A DNA stretch of 64,000 nucleotides from assembly GCF_011044175.1 (NCBI RefSeq), contig NZ_CP049057.1:2929501-2993500 (forward strand), given 5' to 3'. Positions within the stretch are counted from its first letter, which is position 1, and each line of letters begins with the position of its first letter. Made by a program: the position numbers and the translations under genes. Shown piece by piece: positions 1 to 9,191 of this stretch. The DNA comes from Rasiella rasia. Lineage in GTDB: Bacteria; Bacteroidota; Bacteroidia; Flavobacteriales; Flavobacteriaceae. Under the pieces are notes generated by a model. It had not been told where the DNA came from, searched no databases, and worked only from the letters and a program-made list of their open reading frames with translations.

Positions 1-1350
1 TTCATTTTCTTCAACAAACCGCTCCAACACTGTAAAGAAGGTTATAATATCTTCTATGCTATTTCCAGCGTTTATTGTTACTAATCGTACAAACTCATTT
101 TCTCTAAAAGTTCCATAGCCAACCATAAGTTCGGCATGTTCATAGAGTGCGGTACAAAGTTCTTGCGGCGCAATATTTTTATAATTGAAACATACTGAAA
201 TAGAATTTTCTATGCTGTAATTGGTGTAGTCGGGGTGTTGCTCTACATACGCTCGGGCCGCGTCTGCTAGCTCAAATTGCGTATGTACCAAGGCTGCCAA
301 TCCGTTGGTTCCAACAGATTTCCAAAGTGTCCAAAATTTTAAAGCATCGTTTCTTCTTCCGCACTGTAAAGAGGTCTTACCTAAATTATAATCGTCATCA
401 TTAGTTTGGTACAGATAGGCAGCATCATTACTAAATGAATTGTGCAAATACTGTTTGTGTCTTGTTACAATGATAGAGCAGGTGAGTGGTGTGCCCATCA
501 TTTTATGGGCGTTAACACTAAAAGAATCTGTACGCGCTAAGCCATTAACCAGATGTTGGTATTGGTCGCTAAAAATAACACTTCCGCAGTAAGCTCCGTC
601 TACATGTAGCCATAGTCCGTAATTTTGGCAAATTTCAGAGAGGGGCTCGATAGGGTCAAATGCTCCTAGCACAGTTGTTCCTGCCGTTGCATTCACAAAA
701 AATGGATGCAATCCGTTCTCAAGATCTTTTTCAATACGTTGTACTAAAACGTGCGGATTCATTTTTCCAAATTCATCTGTTTCAATATAGCGTACTTGTT
801 CACGTCCCACCCCCATTAAAGCTGCATTTTTAGGGATGGAGTAATGCGATTCTTTTGAAGTGTAGAGTGTTAGTTTTTGGGTTATACCTTCGTTTTTAAT
901 AGTGTCTTTAAATGCATCACGAGCCATAACCATTGCCATAAAATTGCTCATAGAGCCGCCAGGGGCAAATGTTCCGTCACTAGTCTCTGGATATCCAATG
1001 CGTGTGCAAATTTGTTTTAGGATTTCCTTTTCAATTCCAACCTGTGGTCCAGCAACTTTATAGGTGTACATGCTATTGTTGAGTAGCACCGCTAGTAAAT
1101 CGCCTAATGTAGCTTTTGGGTTCCTGCCTCCAAACAACTGATTGAAAAACAGTCTAGTGGATGTTCTAGGGGTGTTTAAAACGAGTTTTTCTAACGTTTC
1201 TTCAAAATCTGTGGCAGGGTTGTTTGATAGCGACAGGTCGAGCTGCTTAAACAGTTCTTCTGCAGGCAACGGTTGTGCCACAGGGTTGTTTTTTTCGGCT
1301 TCAAAAAGTTTGTTGGCGAGTTTGTTAAATAACGCTAGTTCGTGCTGCAT
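1..1350 (-). CDS. PLP-dependent group II decarboxylase (glutamate / diaminobutyrate / aromatic amino acid type), 3' end cut by window
   Basis: Translating the minus strand from the ATG at 1350 gives an open frame of 450 codons that runs off the window at base 1, so only the extreme C-terminus is missing. The protein begins MQHELALFNKLANK. It contains FAPGGSMSNFMAM in the PLP-phosphate region, HVDGAYCG with the Asp that contacts the pyridine nitrogen, and NAHKMMG, where the Lys should carry PLP. This is the fold-type I group II decarboxylase family (glutamate, L-2,4-diaminobutyrate, aromatic amino acid decarboxylases). The enzyme should decarboxylate an amino acid in the cytoplasm. I cannot settle the substrate by eye: the length of about 450-470 residues fits the diaminobutyrate/glutamate-like bacterial branch. 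It lies downstream of nothing obviously related. The next gene, on the same strand, encodes a secretion component. Confidence 0.88.
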   Translation of the reverse strand, partial: MQHELALFNKLANKLFEAEKNNPVAQPLPAEELFKQLDLSLSNNPATDFEETLEKLVLNTPRTSTRLFFNQLFGGRNPKATLGDLLAVLLNNSMYTYKVAGPQVGIEKEILKQICTRIGYPETSDGTFAPGGSMSNFMAMVMARDAFKDTIKNEGITQKLTLYTSKESHYSIPKNAALMGVGREQVRYIETDEFGKMNPHVLVQRIEKDLENGLHPFFVNATAGTTVLGAFDPIEPLSEICQNYGLWLHVDGAYCGSVIFSDQYQHLVNGLARTDSFSVNAHKMMGTPLTCSIIVTRHKQYLHNSFSNDAAYLYQTNDDDYNLGKTSLQCGRRNDALKFWTLWKSVGTNGLAALVHTQFELADAARAYVEQHPDYTNYSIENSISVCFNYKNIAPQELCTALYEHAELMVGYGTFRENEFVRLVTINAGNSIEDIITFFTVLERFVEENE

Positions 1351-1407
1351 GGGATATTGTTATATGCGTAAGTAGAAAATGAGGTCTGTAGCTTACAAAA
1401 GAAATGC

Positions 1408-2661
1408 TTAATAGTTGGTGATTCTGGTAGAGCTACCTTGTCCTTGACCAATTACACGGTCATAACGTTCTCCTGGCCCTCGATAGTACACAAGTACGGT
1501 GTAGTTGTTTTCTGTTTCCCAAAATTCACCGCCTACGACGTTTTCGTCTATGCTACCATCTCTATCTACTAAAACATATTTATAGTTGTAAAATCCTTGT
1601 TTAAACAAGCGAGAATTTTGATAGCTGTCTGTGGTTTCGTTATAACGCATGTAAGTAGTGCCGTCTATGGTGTAATTATTAAAGTTTCCGTAGATATGAA
1701 GCTCTTTATCACCAAGGGGTTCGTAATAGAGTAGGTTGGTGTGTACAAAAACATACTCTGCTTCAATGGCTTGATTTTGAGCATCAATATTTCTCACCAC
1801 AAAGTCACCATTAATATCTGGATTATAGGTATACGGGCGGTCGCTCCTATCAATGTCTGAAAAAAGATAATGCTCATATAGGTCGTTCAGTTCAACACGT
1901 CTTATAGTGTTGTTAGAACCTCGAATTTCTTTGTTGTCGAAGTTTAAAAATTCATTCCCGCCAGAAAAGGCTGCTTCTTTATCGTATCTATAAATCAGCT
2001 CGGTACCAATCGTATATTGGGGAACTAAGTTAGTGATAGCGGTTTTAAGGTTGCTATTCTGAATAACAAGCGTCTTTACATTGCGTTTTGGATTTATGAG
2101 TAAGAGGGAAGGCGAATTAATAGCAAACTGAACTACTTGATCTGTCTTTATGCGACGTAAATCGCGCGCTCTTTTAATGTCTACAGCAACTCCTACTATG
2201 TTTTCAAGCACTATAAATTTTCTTGAAAACACAATGTTTCCGTCGTCGTCAAAGAAGGTTATAAGATAGTTTCCACTCTTTTTAATTCTTCGGGTTTCTC
2301 GATTTGGAATAGTCAGGTAATAGTGCGAAAATATTTGCAGGGTGTTTAACGAGTTTTCGTAAGTTTCTATTCGAACTTCATCAAAACCATCTAGATATTC
2401 ATTTTTAGAAAGATCACTTGGGGTCCAGTCAAAATTAAAGTGATCAATTTTGTAGTAGAAGTCATCTTCGTTACCATTAAGAGCATCGAAAGAAATTTGT
2501 AGGCGTTCTCCTAGTTTAATTAAAGGCAGCTGGTTTTGATTTCCTCCTCTAAACTGAATTGTTTTAATGTATTCTGGAGGAGTAATTTCAATAGCTTCTT
2601 GTGCAAATAGACTAGCTGAAATACTAAATAAAAGGATGGAAGATACCATTAATTTGAACAT
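1408..2661 (-). CDS. T9SS plug-family protein (DUF5103)
   Basis: A 417-residue protein with a clear signal peptide (MFKLMVSSILLFSISASLFAQ), so it is exported. From about residue 22 it matches the DUF5103 family as I remember it: EITPPEYIKTIQFRGG, FDALNGNEDDFYYKIDHFNFDW and IETYENSLNTLQIFSHY are characteristic. In Flavobacterium johnsoniae a member of this family, called Plug, was found occluding the SprA translocon pore of the type IX secretion system. By family membership this protein is probably a periplasmic or outer-membrane T9SS accessory. The assignment rests on recalled sequence features, not a search. The gene is divergent from nqrA across a 193-base gap, and the two need not be functionally related. 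The start ATG at 2661 directly precedes the signal peptide. Confidence 0.8.
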   Translation of the reverse strand: MFKLMVSSILLFSISASLFAQEAIEITPPEYIKTIQFRGGNQNQLPLIKLGERLQISFDALNGNEDDFYYKIDHFNFDWTPSDLSKNEYLDGFDEVRIETYENSLNTLQIFSHYYLTIPNRETRRIKKSGNYLITFFDDDGNIVFSRKFIVLENIVGVAVDIKRARDLRRIKTDQVVQFAINSPSLLLINPKRNVKTLVIQNSNLKTAITNLVPQYTIGTELIYRYDKEAAFSGGNEFLNFDNKEIRGSNNTIRRVELNDLYEHYLFSDIDRSDRPYTYNPDINGDFVVRNIDAQNQAIEAEYVFVHTNLLYYEPLGDKELHIYGNFNNYTIDGTTYMRYNETTDSYQNSRLFKQGFYNYKYVLVDRDGSIDENVVGGEFWETENNYTVLVYYRGPGERYDRVIGQGQGSSTRITNY

Positions 2662-2759
2662 ACAAAAGATTTTGAGTCGTTAAATATACGCAAATTCTGT
2701 GCCTTCTTTAAGCCTTGAAATACAAGTGTTGAAGGATATAAAAAATTAATAATTAAATG

Positions 2760-2791
2760 TTGTGAGTAACTACATTAAATTCATAAATTTG
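2760..2791 (+). promoter_or_regulatory. Predicted Bacteroidota-type promoter for nqrABCDEF
   Basis: TTG at 2760-2762, a 21-base spacer, then TAAATTTG at 2784-2791. This fits the flavobacterial consensus TTG-N17-23-TAnnTTTG. Transcription would start at about 2796, leaving a leader of roughly 55-60 bases before the nqrA ATG. Confidence 0.6.
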
Positions 2792-2795
2792 CACA

Positions 2796-2825
2796 CCCGA
2801 ATTTAGGCTATAATAAGCCCTCGGG
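2796..2825 (+). other. Stem-loop in the nqr leader
   Basis: CCCGA (2796-2800) pairs with TCGGG (2821-2825). Inside it, AGGCT (2805-2809) pairs with AGCC/T (2816-2820) with one bulged base. The hairpin would sit at the very 5' end of the predicted nqr transcript. It could protect the mRNA or be regulatory. Only the pairing potential is visible. Confidence 0.35.
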
Positions 2826-2854
2826 AATAAAGGCAATTTTAACACAACTATCCT

Positions 2855-4207
2855 ATGTCCAAAGACATTAAGATTAAAAAAGGTCTTACTATCAATCTGA
2901 AAGGCGAAGCTGAAAAAACACTTTCAAAAGCTCCACGTTCTAGGACGTTCGCTATAAGACCAGCCGACTTCCATTTAATCACACCTAAAATGGTCGTGAA
3001 GGAAGGAGCAAAAGTTCAAGCAGGAGAAACTATTTTCTATTCAAAAAGCAACGAAGCTATTAAGTTTGTGTCTCCCGTAAGTGGAACACTAACTGCAATA
3101 GAACGCGGTGCAAAACGTGTTATAACACGTTTGTTAATTGAAGGAGATTCGCAAGATACTTTTATAGACAATGGTACTGCTAACCTAACTTCAATGAATG
3201 GGGAGTCTATAAAGCAACATTTACTTGCAACAGGGTGTTGGCCATTCATTAAGCAACGTCCGTATGATGTTGTGGCGAATCCAGAAAACACACCAAAAGC
3301 TATTTTTGTTTCAGGATACACTACAGCTCCATTAGCAGCAGATCTTGATTTTACTTTAAAAGGAAAAGAAGCCGAATTACAGGCCGCAGTAACAGCATTA
3401 AGTAAATTAACGGAAGGTGCGGTACATATTGGTATTGGTGCAGATGGAAGTTCTCCATTTAGCAATTGTAAAGATGCCCTATTACACAGAGTAAAAGGAC
3501 CACACCCAGCGGGTAATGTGGGGACTCAAATAGCAAAAATAGACCCAATAAATAAAGGAGAAACTGTTTGGACAATTGCTGCTCAAGATTTAGTAATTAT
3601 AGGAGAGCTTTTACTTACTGGAAAATTTAATGCAGATCGAGTAATCGCTTTATCAGGGTCGTCTATAAAAACACCTAAATACTATACTACAAAGATAGGT
3701 GCAGAGGTTTCTACCTTTGTATACGATAGTGGTCTAACCGAAGAAAATGTGCGTGTTATTAGTGGAGATGTGCTCTCTGGAACACAGATTTCGCCTAAAC
3801 AACACTTAGGTTATTATGCCAACACAGTTACTGTTATTCCTGAAGGAGATGATTACGAGTTTTTTGGATGGAATAAACCTGTCTTTAATAAAATTTCACC
3901 TTCTAGAGCAATGACCTTCTCATGGTTAACTCCAAAGAAGAAATACGAGTTAGATACAAATACCAACGGCGAACATAGGGCTTTTGTAGTAACTGGTAAT
4001 TATGAAGAGGTATTTCCTTTAGATATATACCCGTTACAAACCTTAAAGGCATGTATGGTTGAAGATCTGGATGCCATGGAGGCATTAGGAATGTATGAAG
4101 TAGCGCCAGAAGATTTTGCATTGACAGAATTTATCTGCGTGTCTAAGCAACCACACCAACAGATTATTAGAAACGGGTTGGACTTAATGTATAAAGAAAT
4201 TGGATAA
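2855..4207 (+). CDS. nqrA: Na+-translocating NADH:quinone reductase subunit A
   Basis: 450 residues, the usual NqrA length (about 445-450). It begins MSKDIKIKKGLTINLKGEAE. The conserved stretch AIRPADFHLITPKMVVKEGAKVQAGE corresponds to the biotinyl-lipoyl-like N-terminal domain shared with RnfC. The C-terminus has the NqrA ending PEDFALTEFICVSKQPHQQ. NqrA is the peripheral cytoplasmic subunit linked to quinone binding in the six-subunit complex, which couples NADH oxidation to Na+ export. It is the first gene of nqrABCDEF, with nqrB 38 bases downstream. A promoter and a leader hairpin precede it. Nothing is odd in length or motif. Confidence 0.96.
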   Translation: MSKDIKIKKGLTINLKGEAEKTLSKAPRSRTFAIRPADFHLITPKMVVKEGAKVQAGETIFYSKSNEAIKFVSPVSGTLTAIERGAKRVITRLLIEGDSQDTFIDNGTANLTSMNGESIKQHLLATGCWPFIKQRPYDVVANPENTPKAIFVSGYTTAPLAADLDFTLKGKEAELQAAVTALSKLTEGAVHIGIGADGSSPFSNCKDALLHRVKGPHPAGNVGTQIAKIDPINKGETVWTIAAQDLVIIGELLLTGKFNADRVIALSGSSIKTPKYYTTKIGAEVSTFVYDSGLTEENVRVISGDVLSGTQISPKQHLGYYANTVTVIPEGDDYEFFGWNKPVFNKISPSRAMTFSWLTPKKKYELDTNTNGEHRAFVVTGNYEEVFPLDIYPLQTLKACMVEDLDAMEALGMYEVAPEDFALTEFICVSKQPHQQIIRNGLDLMYKEIG

Positions 4208-4245
4208 TTATTCATTTTTTAAAAAAAATGAAAAATACATAGTAT

Positions 4246-5481
4246 ATGGGATTGAAGCAAAAATTACATACGCTCAAGGAAAAATATAAAGGCACCAAGA
4301 TGGCTCCAGCGTTTAATGCGCTACACACCTTTTTGTACTTGCCAAATGAAACCACACATAACGGAACACACGTTAAGGGGGCAGATGACCTAAAGCGAAC
4401 GATGAACACTGTTATCATGGCGTTACTTCCTTGCTTGGTGTTTGGAATGTTCAACGCAGGATACCAACATTATCTTGCCATTGGCGAATTAGAAAGAGTG
4501 ACTAGCTTTTTTAGTGCCGACTTCTGGTCGTGGCAAAATTTTAGTCTTGGAGCATGGAAAGTGATTCCACTTGTGCTAGTTTCTTATGGAGTTGGTCTTT
4601 TAATCGAATTTATTTTCGCTGTAATAAAAGGGCACGAAGTAGAAGAAGGATATTTGGTGACCGGAATGTTAGTACCACTTATTGTTCCTATAGACATCCC
4701 ACTTTGGATGTTAACTATTGCAGTAATTTTCGGAGTTGTAATAGGTAAGGAGGTTTTTGGTGGAACAGGAATGAACATCTTAAACCCTGCATTAACTATT
4801 CGTGCATTCTTATTCTTTGCGTATCCAACATGGATGAGTGGAGACAAAGTATGGGTAGAAGGTGCTGTAGAAAGGGCTAAAGAAATGGCAGCCGGTGCAA
4901 ACGTAGACGCGATTTCTGGAGAAACTATCTTAGGAAGCTTAGCTCAAAATAAAGAGTTTGCATACAGTGTATGGGATATGTTCTTAGGGTTTATTCCAGG
5001 ATCGGTAGGTGAAACATCTACTGTGCTTATACTATTAGGTGGGCTGTTCTTGATTTTCTCAAAAATTGGAAGCTGGCGAATCATGCTGTCTTCAATTATT
5101 GGAGCACTTGTTATGGGACTTATATTTAATGGTGTGGTCGCGCAGGAATGGATTTCTGAAGGAAGCAAATTCTTTAGTTTAATGGATGTTCCTTTCTGGC
5201 AACATCTTATCATTGGTGGATTGGCTTTTGGTATTGTATATATGGCTACAGATCCGGTTACTGCATCACAAACCAACAAAGGAAAATGGATCTATGGTCT
5301 ATTAATAGGTTTTATTTCAGTGCTTATTAGAGTGTTTAACCCAGCATACCCAGAAGGTGTGATGTTGGCAATTTTATTGATGAATGTATTTGCACCAACT
5401 ATAGATCACTACGTTGTACAAGGAAACATTAAAAAAGAGCAAAACGTCTTAAAGCTAAAACAGCATAATTATGGCAATTAA
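4246..5481 (+). CDS. nqrB: Na+-translocating NADH:quinone reductase subunit B
   Basis: 411 residues with about ten hydrophobic segments. NqrB is the large membrane subunit that carries a covalently bound FMN and part of the Na+ pathway. The flavinylation site is DAISGETILG, where Thr227 takes the place of the FMN-bearing Thr of the SGAT motif. Here the third residue is Glu instead of the usual Ala (SGET). Other family stretches are GKEVFGGTGMNILNPALT near residue 170 and ATDPVTASQTNKGKWIYG near residue 340. The 3' end overlaps nqrC by 11 bases, suggesting translational coupling. FMN attachment would be done by the ApbE encoded at 20097. Confidence 0.96.
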   Translation: MGLKQKLHTLKEKYKGTKMAPAFNALHTFLYLPNETTHNGTHVKGADDLKRTMNTVIMALLPCLVFGMFNAGYQHYLAIGELERVTSFFSADFWSWQNFSLGAWKVIPLVLVSYGVGLLIEFIFAVIKGHEVEEGYLVTGMLVPLIVPIDIPLWMLTIAVIFGVVIGKEVFGGTGMNILNPALTIRAFLFFAYPTWMSGDKVWVEGAVERAKEMAAGANVDAISGETILGSLAQNKEFAYSVWDMFLGFIPGSVGETSTVLILLGGLFLIFSKIGSWRIMLSSIIGALVMGLIFNGVVAQEWISEGSKFFSLMDVPFWQHLIIGGLAFGIVYMATDPVTASQTNKGKWIYGLLIGFISVLIRVFNPAYPEGVMLAILLMNVFAPTIDHYVVQGNIKKEQNVLKLKQHNYGN

Positions 5482-6220
5482 CACAGATAAAAATAGTTAT
5501 ACCATCGTTTTCGCCATTATTATGGTGGTGGTTGTGGGTTCGTTATTGGCGGGTTTTGCCAGTGGTTTGAAACCATTAATTAAGGCGAACGAAAAGTTTG
5601 AAAAGCAACAGAATATTCTGTATGCAATGAACGTAAATGATAATGAAGGTGAAGGAGATGTTGTTTTTATCCCAACCGATAGAGTTGAGGAAGAATTCAA
5701 CAAATACATTACCAAACAATTAGTGATTCAGGGAGATAAGGTTGAAGAAAACGATGAAGCGTATCTTATAGATTTGAAGAAAGAAGAAACCAAAGCAAAA
5801 GATGCTTCTTACCAACGTAGATTACCATTATTTGTAGGTGAAAAAGATGGTAAGGAGGTATATGTAATACCAGTTAGAGGAAAAGGACTTTGGGATGCTA
5901 TCTGGGGCTTTGTTGCTGTAGATAAATCAATGACAGTTCAAGGGGTGTATTTTGATCATAAAGGAGAAACACCAGGACTGGGTGCTGAAATCAAGCAACG
6001 ATACTTCATGGATGATTTTACAGGTGAAAAGTTTCTTAATGGTAATGTTTTTGAAGGAATAAGCGTTGCTAAAGGAAACAACGACCCAAAAAACACCGAC
6101 ACTACAGATAATGAAGTTGATGCATTGGCAGGAGCAACAATTACAGGAGATGGTGTTTCAGCAATGCTGAAAAAAGATATTAAAATGTACGTACCGTACT
6201 TTAAAAAATTAAATCAATAA
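5471..6220 (+). CDS. nqrC: Na+-translocating NADH:quinone reductase subunit C
   Basis: 249 residues with one N-terminal membrane helix (roughly residues 9-29) followed by a periplasmic FMN-binding domain. GKGLWDAIWGFVAVDK and GETPGLGAEI are typical of NqrC/RnfG. The flavinylation motif reads ALAGATITGDGV, with Thr223 as the FMN acceptor at nearly the same position as Thr225 of Vibrio cholerae NqrC. The start overlaps the last 11 bases of nqrB. NqrC passes electrons on to NqrB inside the complex and needs ApbE for maturation. Confidence 0.96.
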   Translation: MAINTDKNSYTIVFAIIMVVVVGSLLAGFASGLKPLIKANEKFEKQQNILYAMNVNDNEGEGDVVFIPTDRVEEEFNKYITKQLVIQGDKVEENDEAYLIDLKKEETKAKDASYQRRLPLFVGEKDGKEVYVIPVRGKGLWDAIWGFVAVDKSMTVQGVYFDHKGETPGLGAEIKQRYFMDDFTGEKFLNGNVFEGISVAKGNNDPKNTDTTDNEVDALAGATITGDGVSAMLKKDIKMYVPYFKKLNQ

Positions 6221-6223
6221 GAG

Positions 6224-6871
6224 ATGGGGCTACTTTCAAAAAAAGATAGAAAACTAATCTTAGATCCGTTAGCAGACGACAATCCAATTACAATTCAAGT
6301 ATTAGGTATTTGTTCTGCCTTAGCAATTACAGCACAGCTGAAACCTTCTATCGTGATGGCAATTTCAGTAGTATTTGTACTTGGTATTGGTAATGTTGTT
6401 ATTTCGTTAATGCGAAATATTATTCCATCTAAAATTAGAATTATAGTGCAGCTTATTGTTGTTGCAACACTTGTAATTATTGTAGACCAAGTGCTAAAAG
6501 CATTTGCCTACGAGTTAAGTAAGGAACTTTCAGTATTTATTGGATTAATAATTACCAACTGTATTATTATGGGGCGTTTTGAAGCCTTTGCTTTAGGGAA
6601 TGGTCCTTGGAAATCATTTCTTGATGGAATTGGAAACGCTGCGGGATATGGAGTAATCTTAATTATTGTTGGATTCTTTCGTGAATTACTAGGAAGTGGA
6701 ACGTTATTCGGATTCAAAGTATTGGGAGATTCGGTGGAGAAAACAGGACTTTATGCTATTGGATATGAAAACAATGGTTTTATGGTACTTCCTCCAATGG
6801 CGTTAATTGTAGTTGGTATTATTATCTGGGTACAACGTAGTAGAAATAAAGCATTAATAGAAGAAAACTAA
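6224..6871 (+). CDS. nqrD: Na+-translocating NADH:quinone reductase subunit D
   Basis: 215 residues, six predicted membrane helices, normal NqrD length. NqrD and NqrE are homologous inverted-topology subunits that together hold an intramembrane iron centre. Family stretches seen: VLGICSALAITAQLKPS near residue 27, IGLIITNCIIMGRFEAFA near residue 105 (its Cys is a likely iron ligand by family knowledge) and DGIGNAAGYG. Starts 3 bases after the nqrC stop. A 63-base gap to nqrE holds no obvious terminator. Confidence 0.96.
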   Translation: MGLLSKKDRKLILDPLADDNPITIQVLGICSALAITAQLKPSIVMAISVVFVLGIGNVVISLMRNIIPSKIRIIVQLIVVATLVIIVDQVLKAFAYELSKELSVFIGLIITNCIIMGRFEAFALGNGPWKSFLDGIGNAAGYGVILIIVGFFRELLGSGTLFGFKVLGDSVEKTGLYAIGYENNGFMVLPPMALIVVGIIIWVQRSRNKALIEEN

Positions 6872-6934
6872 AAAAAGTAGGTAGCTTACTAAGTAGACGT
6901 TCTACTGAAAACTACCACTGAATACTTTAAAAAT

Positions 6935-7678
6935 ATGGAACATTTAGAATTGTTTTTTAAATCCATCTTCGTAGATAACATGGTATTTGCATACTTCTTA
7001 GGTATGTGTTCTTACTTAGCCGTATCTAAAAAGGTAAGCACTGCTGTAGGTTTAGGAGCAGCTGTAATATTTGTACTTACTGTTACAGTACCACTTAACT
7101 GGTTGTTAGATCAATACATTTTGCGCGAGGGAGCGTTAACATGGTTGGGTGAAGAATTTGCCGATTACGACCTTAGCTTTTTGTCATTTATTCTCTTTAT
7201 TGCAACTATTGCTACCATGGTACAATTGGTTGAAATAATTGTAGAGAAATTTTCTCCATCCTTGTATAACTCTTTAGGTATATTCTTGCCGCTTATTGCT
7301 GTAAACTGCGCCATCTTAGGAGGGTCTTTGTTTATGCAATCTAGAGATATTGCCTCTTTCGATTTAGCTTTAAATTACGGGTTTAGTTCAGGTATAGGAT
7401 GGTTCTTAGCCATTGTAGCTATTGCCGCAATTCGTGAGAAAATTAGATATAGTAATGTGCCAGCACCACTTAGAGGATTAGGAATTACATTTATCATTAC
7501 TGGATTAATGGCAATTGGGTTCATGAGTTTTGGTGGAATGTTAACTGGGGGTGATGAAGAAACACCATCTTTAGACGAAGCACCAGAAAATATCGGTCTT
7601 CAATTAAATGAAGAGACCATAGAAATTATTGAAAATGAAACCGCTCAATTAGAAGTTTCAGAATTAACACAGCAATAG
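6935..7678 (+). CDS. nqrE: Na+-translocating NADH:quinone reductase subunit E, with C-terminal extension
   Basis: 247 residues. The first ~200 are a standard Nqr[21 protein letters not shown] at the N-terminus, [13 protein letters not shown], and [19 protein letters not shown], whose Cys should help ligate the membrane iron centre shared with NqrD. The usual family length is about 198-210. The extra ~40 residues after the last helix (from about [15 protein letters not shown]) are very acidic and low in complexity, with many Glu and Asn, and look disordered. The extension is a continuous frame with nqrF starting 2 bases later, so it is not a frameshift product. Confidence 0.95.
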   Translation: MEHLELFFKSIFVDNMVFAYFLGMCSYLAVSKKVSTAVGLGAAVIFVLTVTVPLNWLLDQYILREGALTWLGEEFADYDLSFLSFILFIATIATMVQLVEIIVEKFSPSLYNSLGIFLPLIAVNCAILGGSLFMQSRDIASFDLALNYGFSSGIGWFLAIVAIAAIREKIRYSNVPAPLRGLGITFIITGLMAIGFMSFGGMLTGGDEETPSLDEAPENIGLQLNEETIEIIENETAQLEVSELTQQ

Positions 7679-7679
7679 T

Positions 7680-8987
7680 ATGTTTTTAGCAGCAAGTACA
7701 ATTGGAGTTGTGGTAGCCACCGTCGTTGCCTTTTTAGTATTAACACTTTTATTAGTGGCGCTTTTGTTATTTACAAAACAGAAGTTATCGCCATCTGGAC
7801 CTGTTAAAATTACTATTAATGACGAAAAAGTTATTGAAGTAGCCAGCGGAGGTACATTACTTTCAACCCTAGGAAACAATAAAATCTTCTTACCATCTGC
7901 TTGTGGTGGTGGTGGAACTTGTATTCAGTGCGAATGTCATGTATTAGAAGGTGGAGGAGAAGCGCTTCCAACTGAAACACCACACTTCAGTAGAAAAGAA
8001 TTGAAAGACGGAGCCCGTTTGTCATGCCAAGTAAAGGTGAAGCAGGATATGAACATCCATATTCCAGAAGAAGTTTTCGGAATTAAGAAATGGGATGCTA
8101 CGGTAGTGCGTAATTATAATGTAGCTTCATTTATTAAAGAATTCGTGGTAGAAATCCCTGAAGATATGGGATACAAAGCAGGAGGTTATATTCAAATTGA
8201 AATCCCTGAATGTGAAGTAAAATTTGAAGATATAGATATTACAGCGCACCCTGAAGAGCATGATACACCAGATAAATTTCAGGCAGAATGGGATAAATTT
8301 GGCTTATGGCCATTGGTAATGAAGAATACAGAAACGGTTGAAAGAGCCTACTCAATGGCCTCTTATCCAGCCGAAGGACGTGAAATTATGTTGAACGTTC
8401 GTATCGCCACACCACCTTGGGACAGAGCTAAAAACCAATGGATGCAAGTAAATCCGGGTATTGCCTCTTCATACATTTTTAACCTGAAAAAAGGTGATAA
8501 GTGTGTGATTTCTGGACCTTATGGAGAATTTTTCATTAACCCGTCTGAATCTGAGATGTTGTATGTAGGTGGAGGAGCAGGAATGGCACCAATGAGATCA
8601 CATCTGTACCACCTATTCAAAACCTTGAAAACAGGTAGAAAAGTAACATATTGGTACGGAGGGCGTTCTAAACGTGAATTATTTTATTTAGATCATTTTC
8701 AACAGCTAATGGATGAATTTCCGAACTTCAAATTTTACCTAGCTTTATCTGAACCTATGGAAGAAGATAACTGGAAAGTGAAAGATGGTATTGATGGTGA
8801 AGGAGATGGTTTTGTTGGGTTTATTCACCAAGTCGTTATAGATAACTACTTGAATCATCATGAAGCCCCAGAAGATATTGAATTGTATTTCTGTGGTCCT
8901 CCGCTAATGAACCAAGCGGTTCAGAAAATGGGAGAAGATTTTGGTATCCCAGACGAGAACATCAGATTTGACGATTTCGGAGGATAG
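7680..8987 (+). CDS. nqrF: Na+-translocating NADH:quinone reductase subunit F (NADH dehydrogenase, 2Fe-2S and FAD)
   Basis: 435 residues. An N-terminal membrane helix (about residues 5-30) is followed by a ferredoxin-like domain with Cys75, Cys81, Cys84 and Cys116 as 2Fe-2S ligands, offset by 5 from the V. cholerae positions. The ferredoxin-reductase part has RAYSMASYP for FAD binding, GGGAGMAPMRSH for the NADH domain, and the family's C-terminal end IRFDDFGG. It takes electrons from cytoplasmic NADH into the complex. Last gene of the nqr operon, followed directly by a strong intrinsic terminator. Confidence 0.97.
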   Translation: MFLAASTIGVVVATVVAFLVLTLLLVALLLFTKQKLSPSGPVKITINDEKVIEVASGGTLLSTLGNNKIFLPSACGGGGTCIQCECHVLEGGGEALPTETPHFSRKELKDGARLSCQVKVKQDMNIHIPEEVFGIKKWDATVVRNYNVASFIKEFVVEIPEDMGYKAGGYIQIEIPECEVKFEDIDITAHPEEHDTPDKFQAEWDKFGLWPLVMKNTETVERAYSMASYPAEGREIMLNVRIATPPWDRAKNQWMQVNPGIASSYIFNLKKGDKCVISGPYGEFFINPSESEMLYVGGGAGMAPMRSHLYHLFKTLKTGRKVTYWYGGRSKRELFYLDHFQQLMDEFPNFKFYLALSEPMEEDNWKVKDGIDGEGDGFVGFIHQVVIDNYLNHHEAPEDIELYFCGPPLMNQAVQKMGEDFGIPDENIRFDDFGG

Positions 8988-9008
8988 ATTAGAAAAAAGA
9001 CAAGATAT

Positions 9009-9047
9009 AAAGCTGTTTTGAGGTTCACTTCAAAACAGCTTTTTTTT
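9009..9047 (+). terminator. Intrinsic terminator of the nqr operon
   Basis: Stem AGCTGTTTTG (9011-9020) pairs exactly with CAAAACAGCT (9031-9040), extended by AA/TT and A-T pairs, and is followed by a run of T to 9047. It sits 21 bases after the nqrF stop. Confidence 0.88.
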
Positions 9048-9191
9048 ATTTCTATATATAATTTTTTTTCATTTTCATATATGAAAGTAGACTATGGTTC
9101 AGTTTTATTTTTATTTTTACTTCATAATACAGCTATAGAAGACTGATTAGTTGTTTGTTAGTTGTTACAATCACTTTTTAATAGACCTATT

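Noticed and set aside
9162-9191. Upstream TTG start for the giant secreted protein
   Set aside because: The ten extra residues would sit before a normal signal peptide starting at the ATG at 9192.
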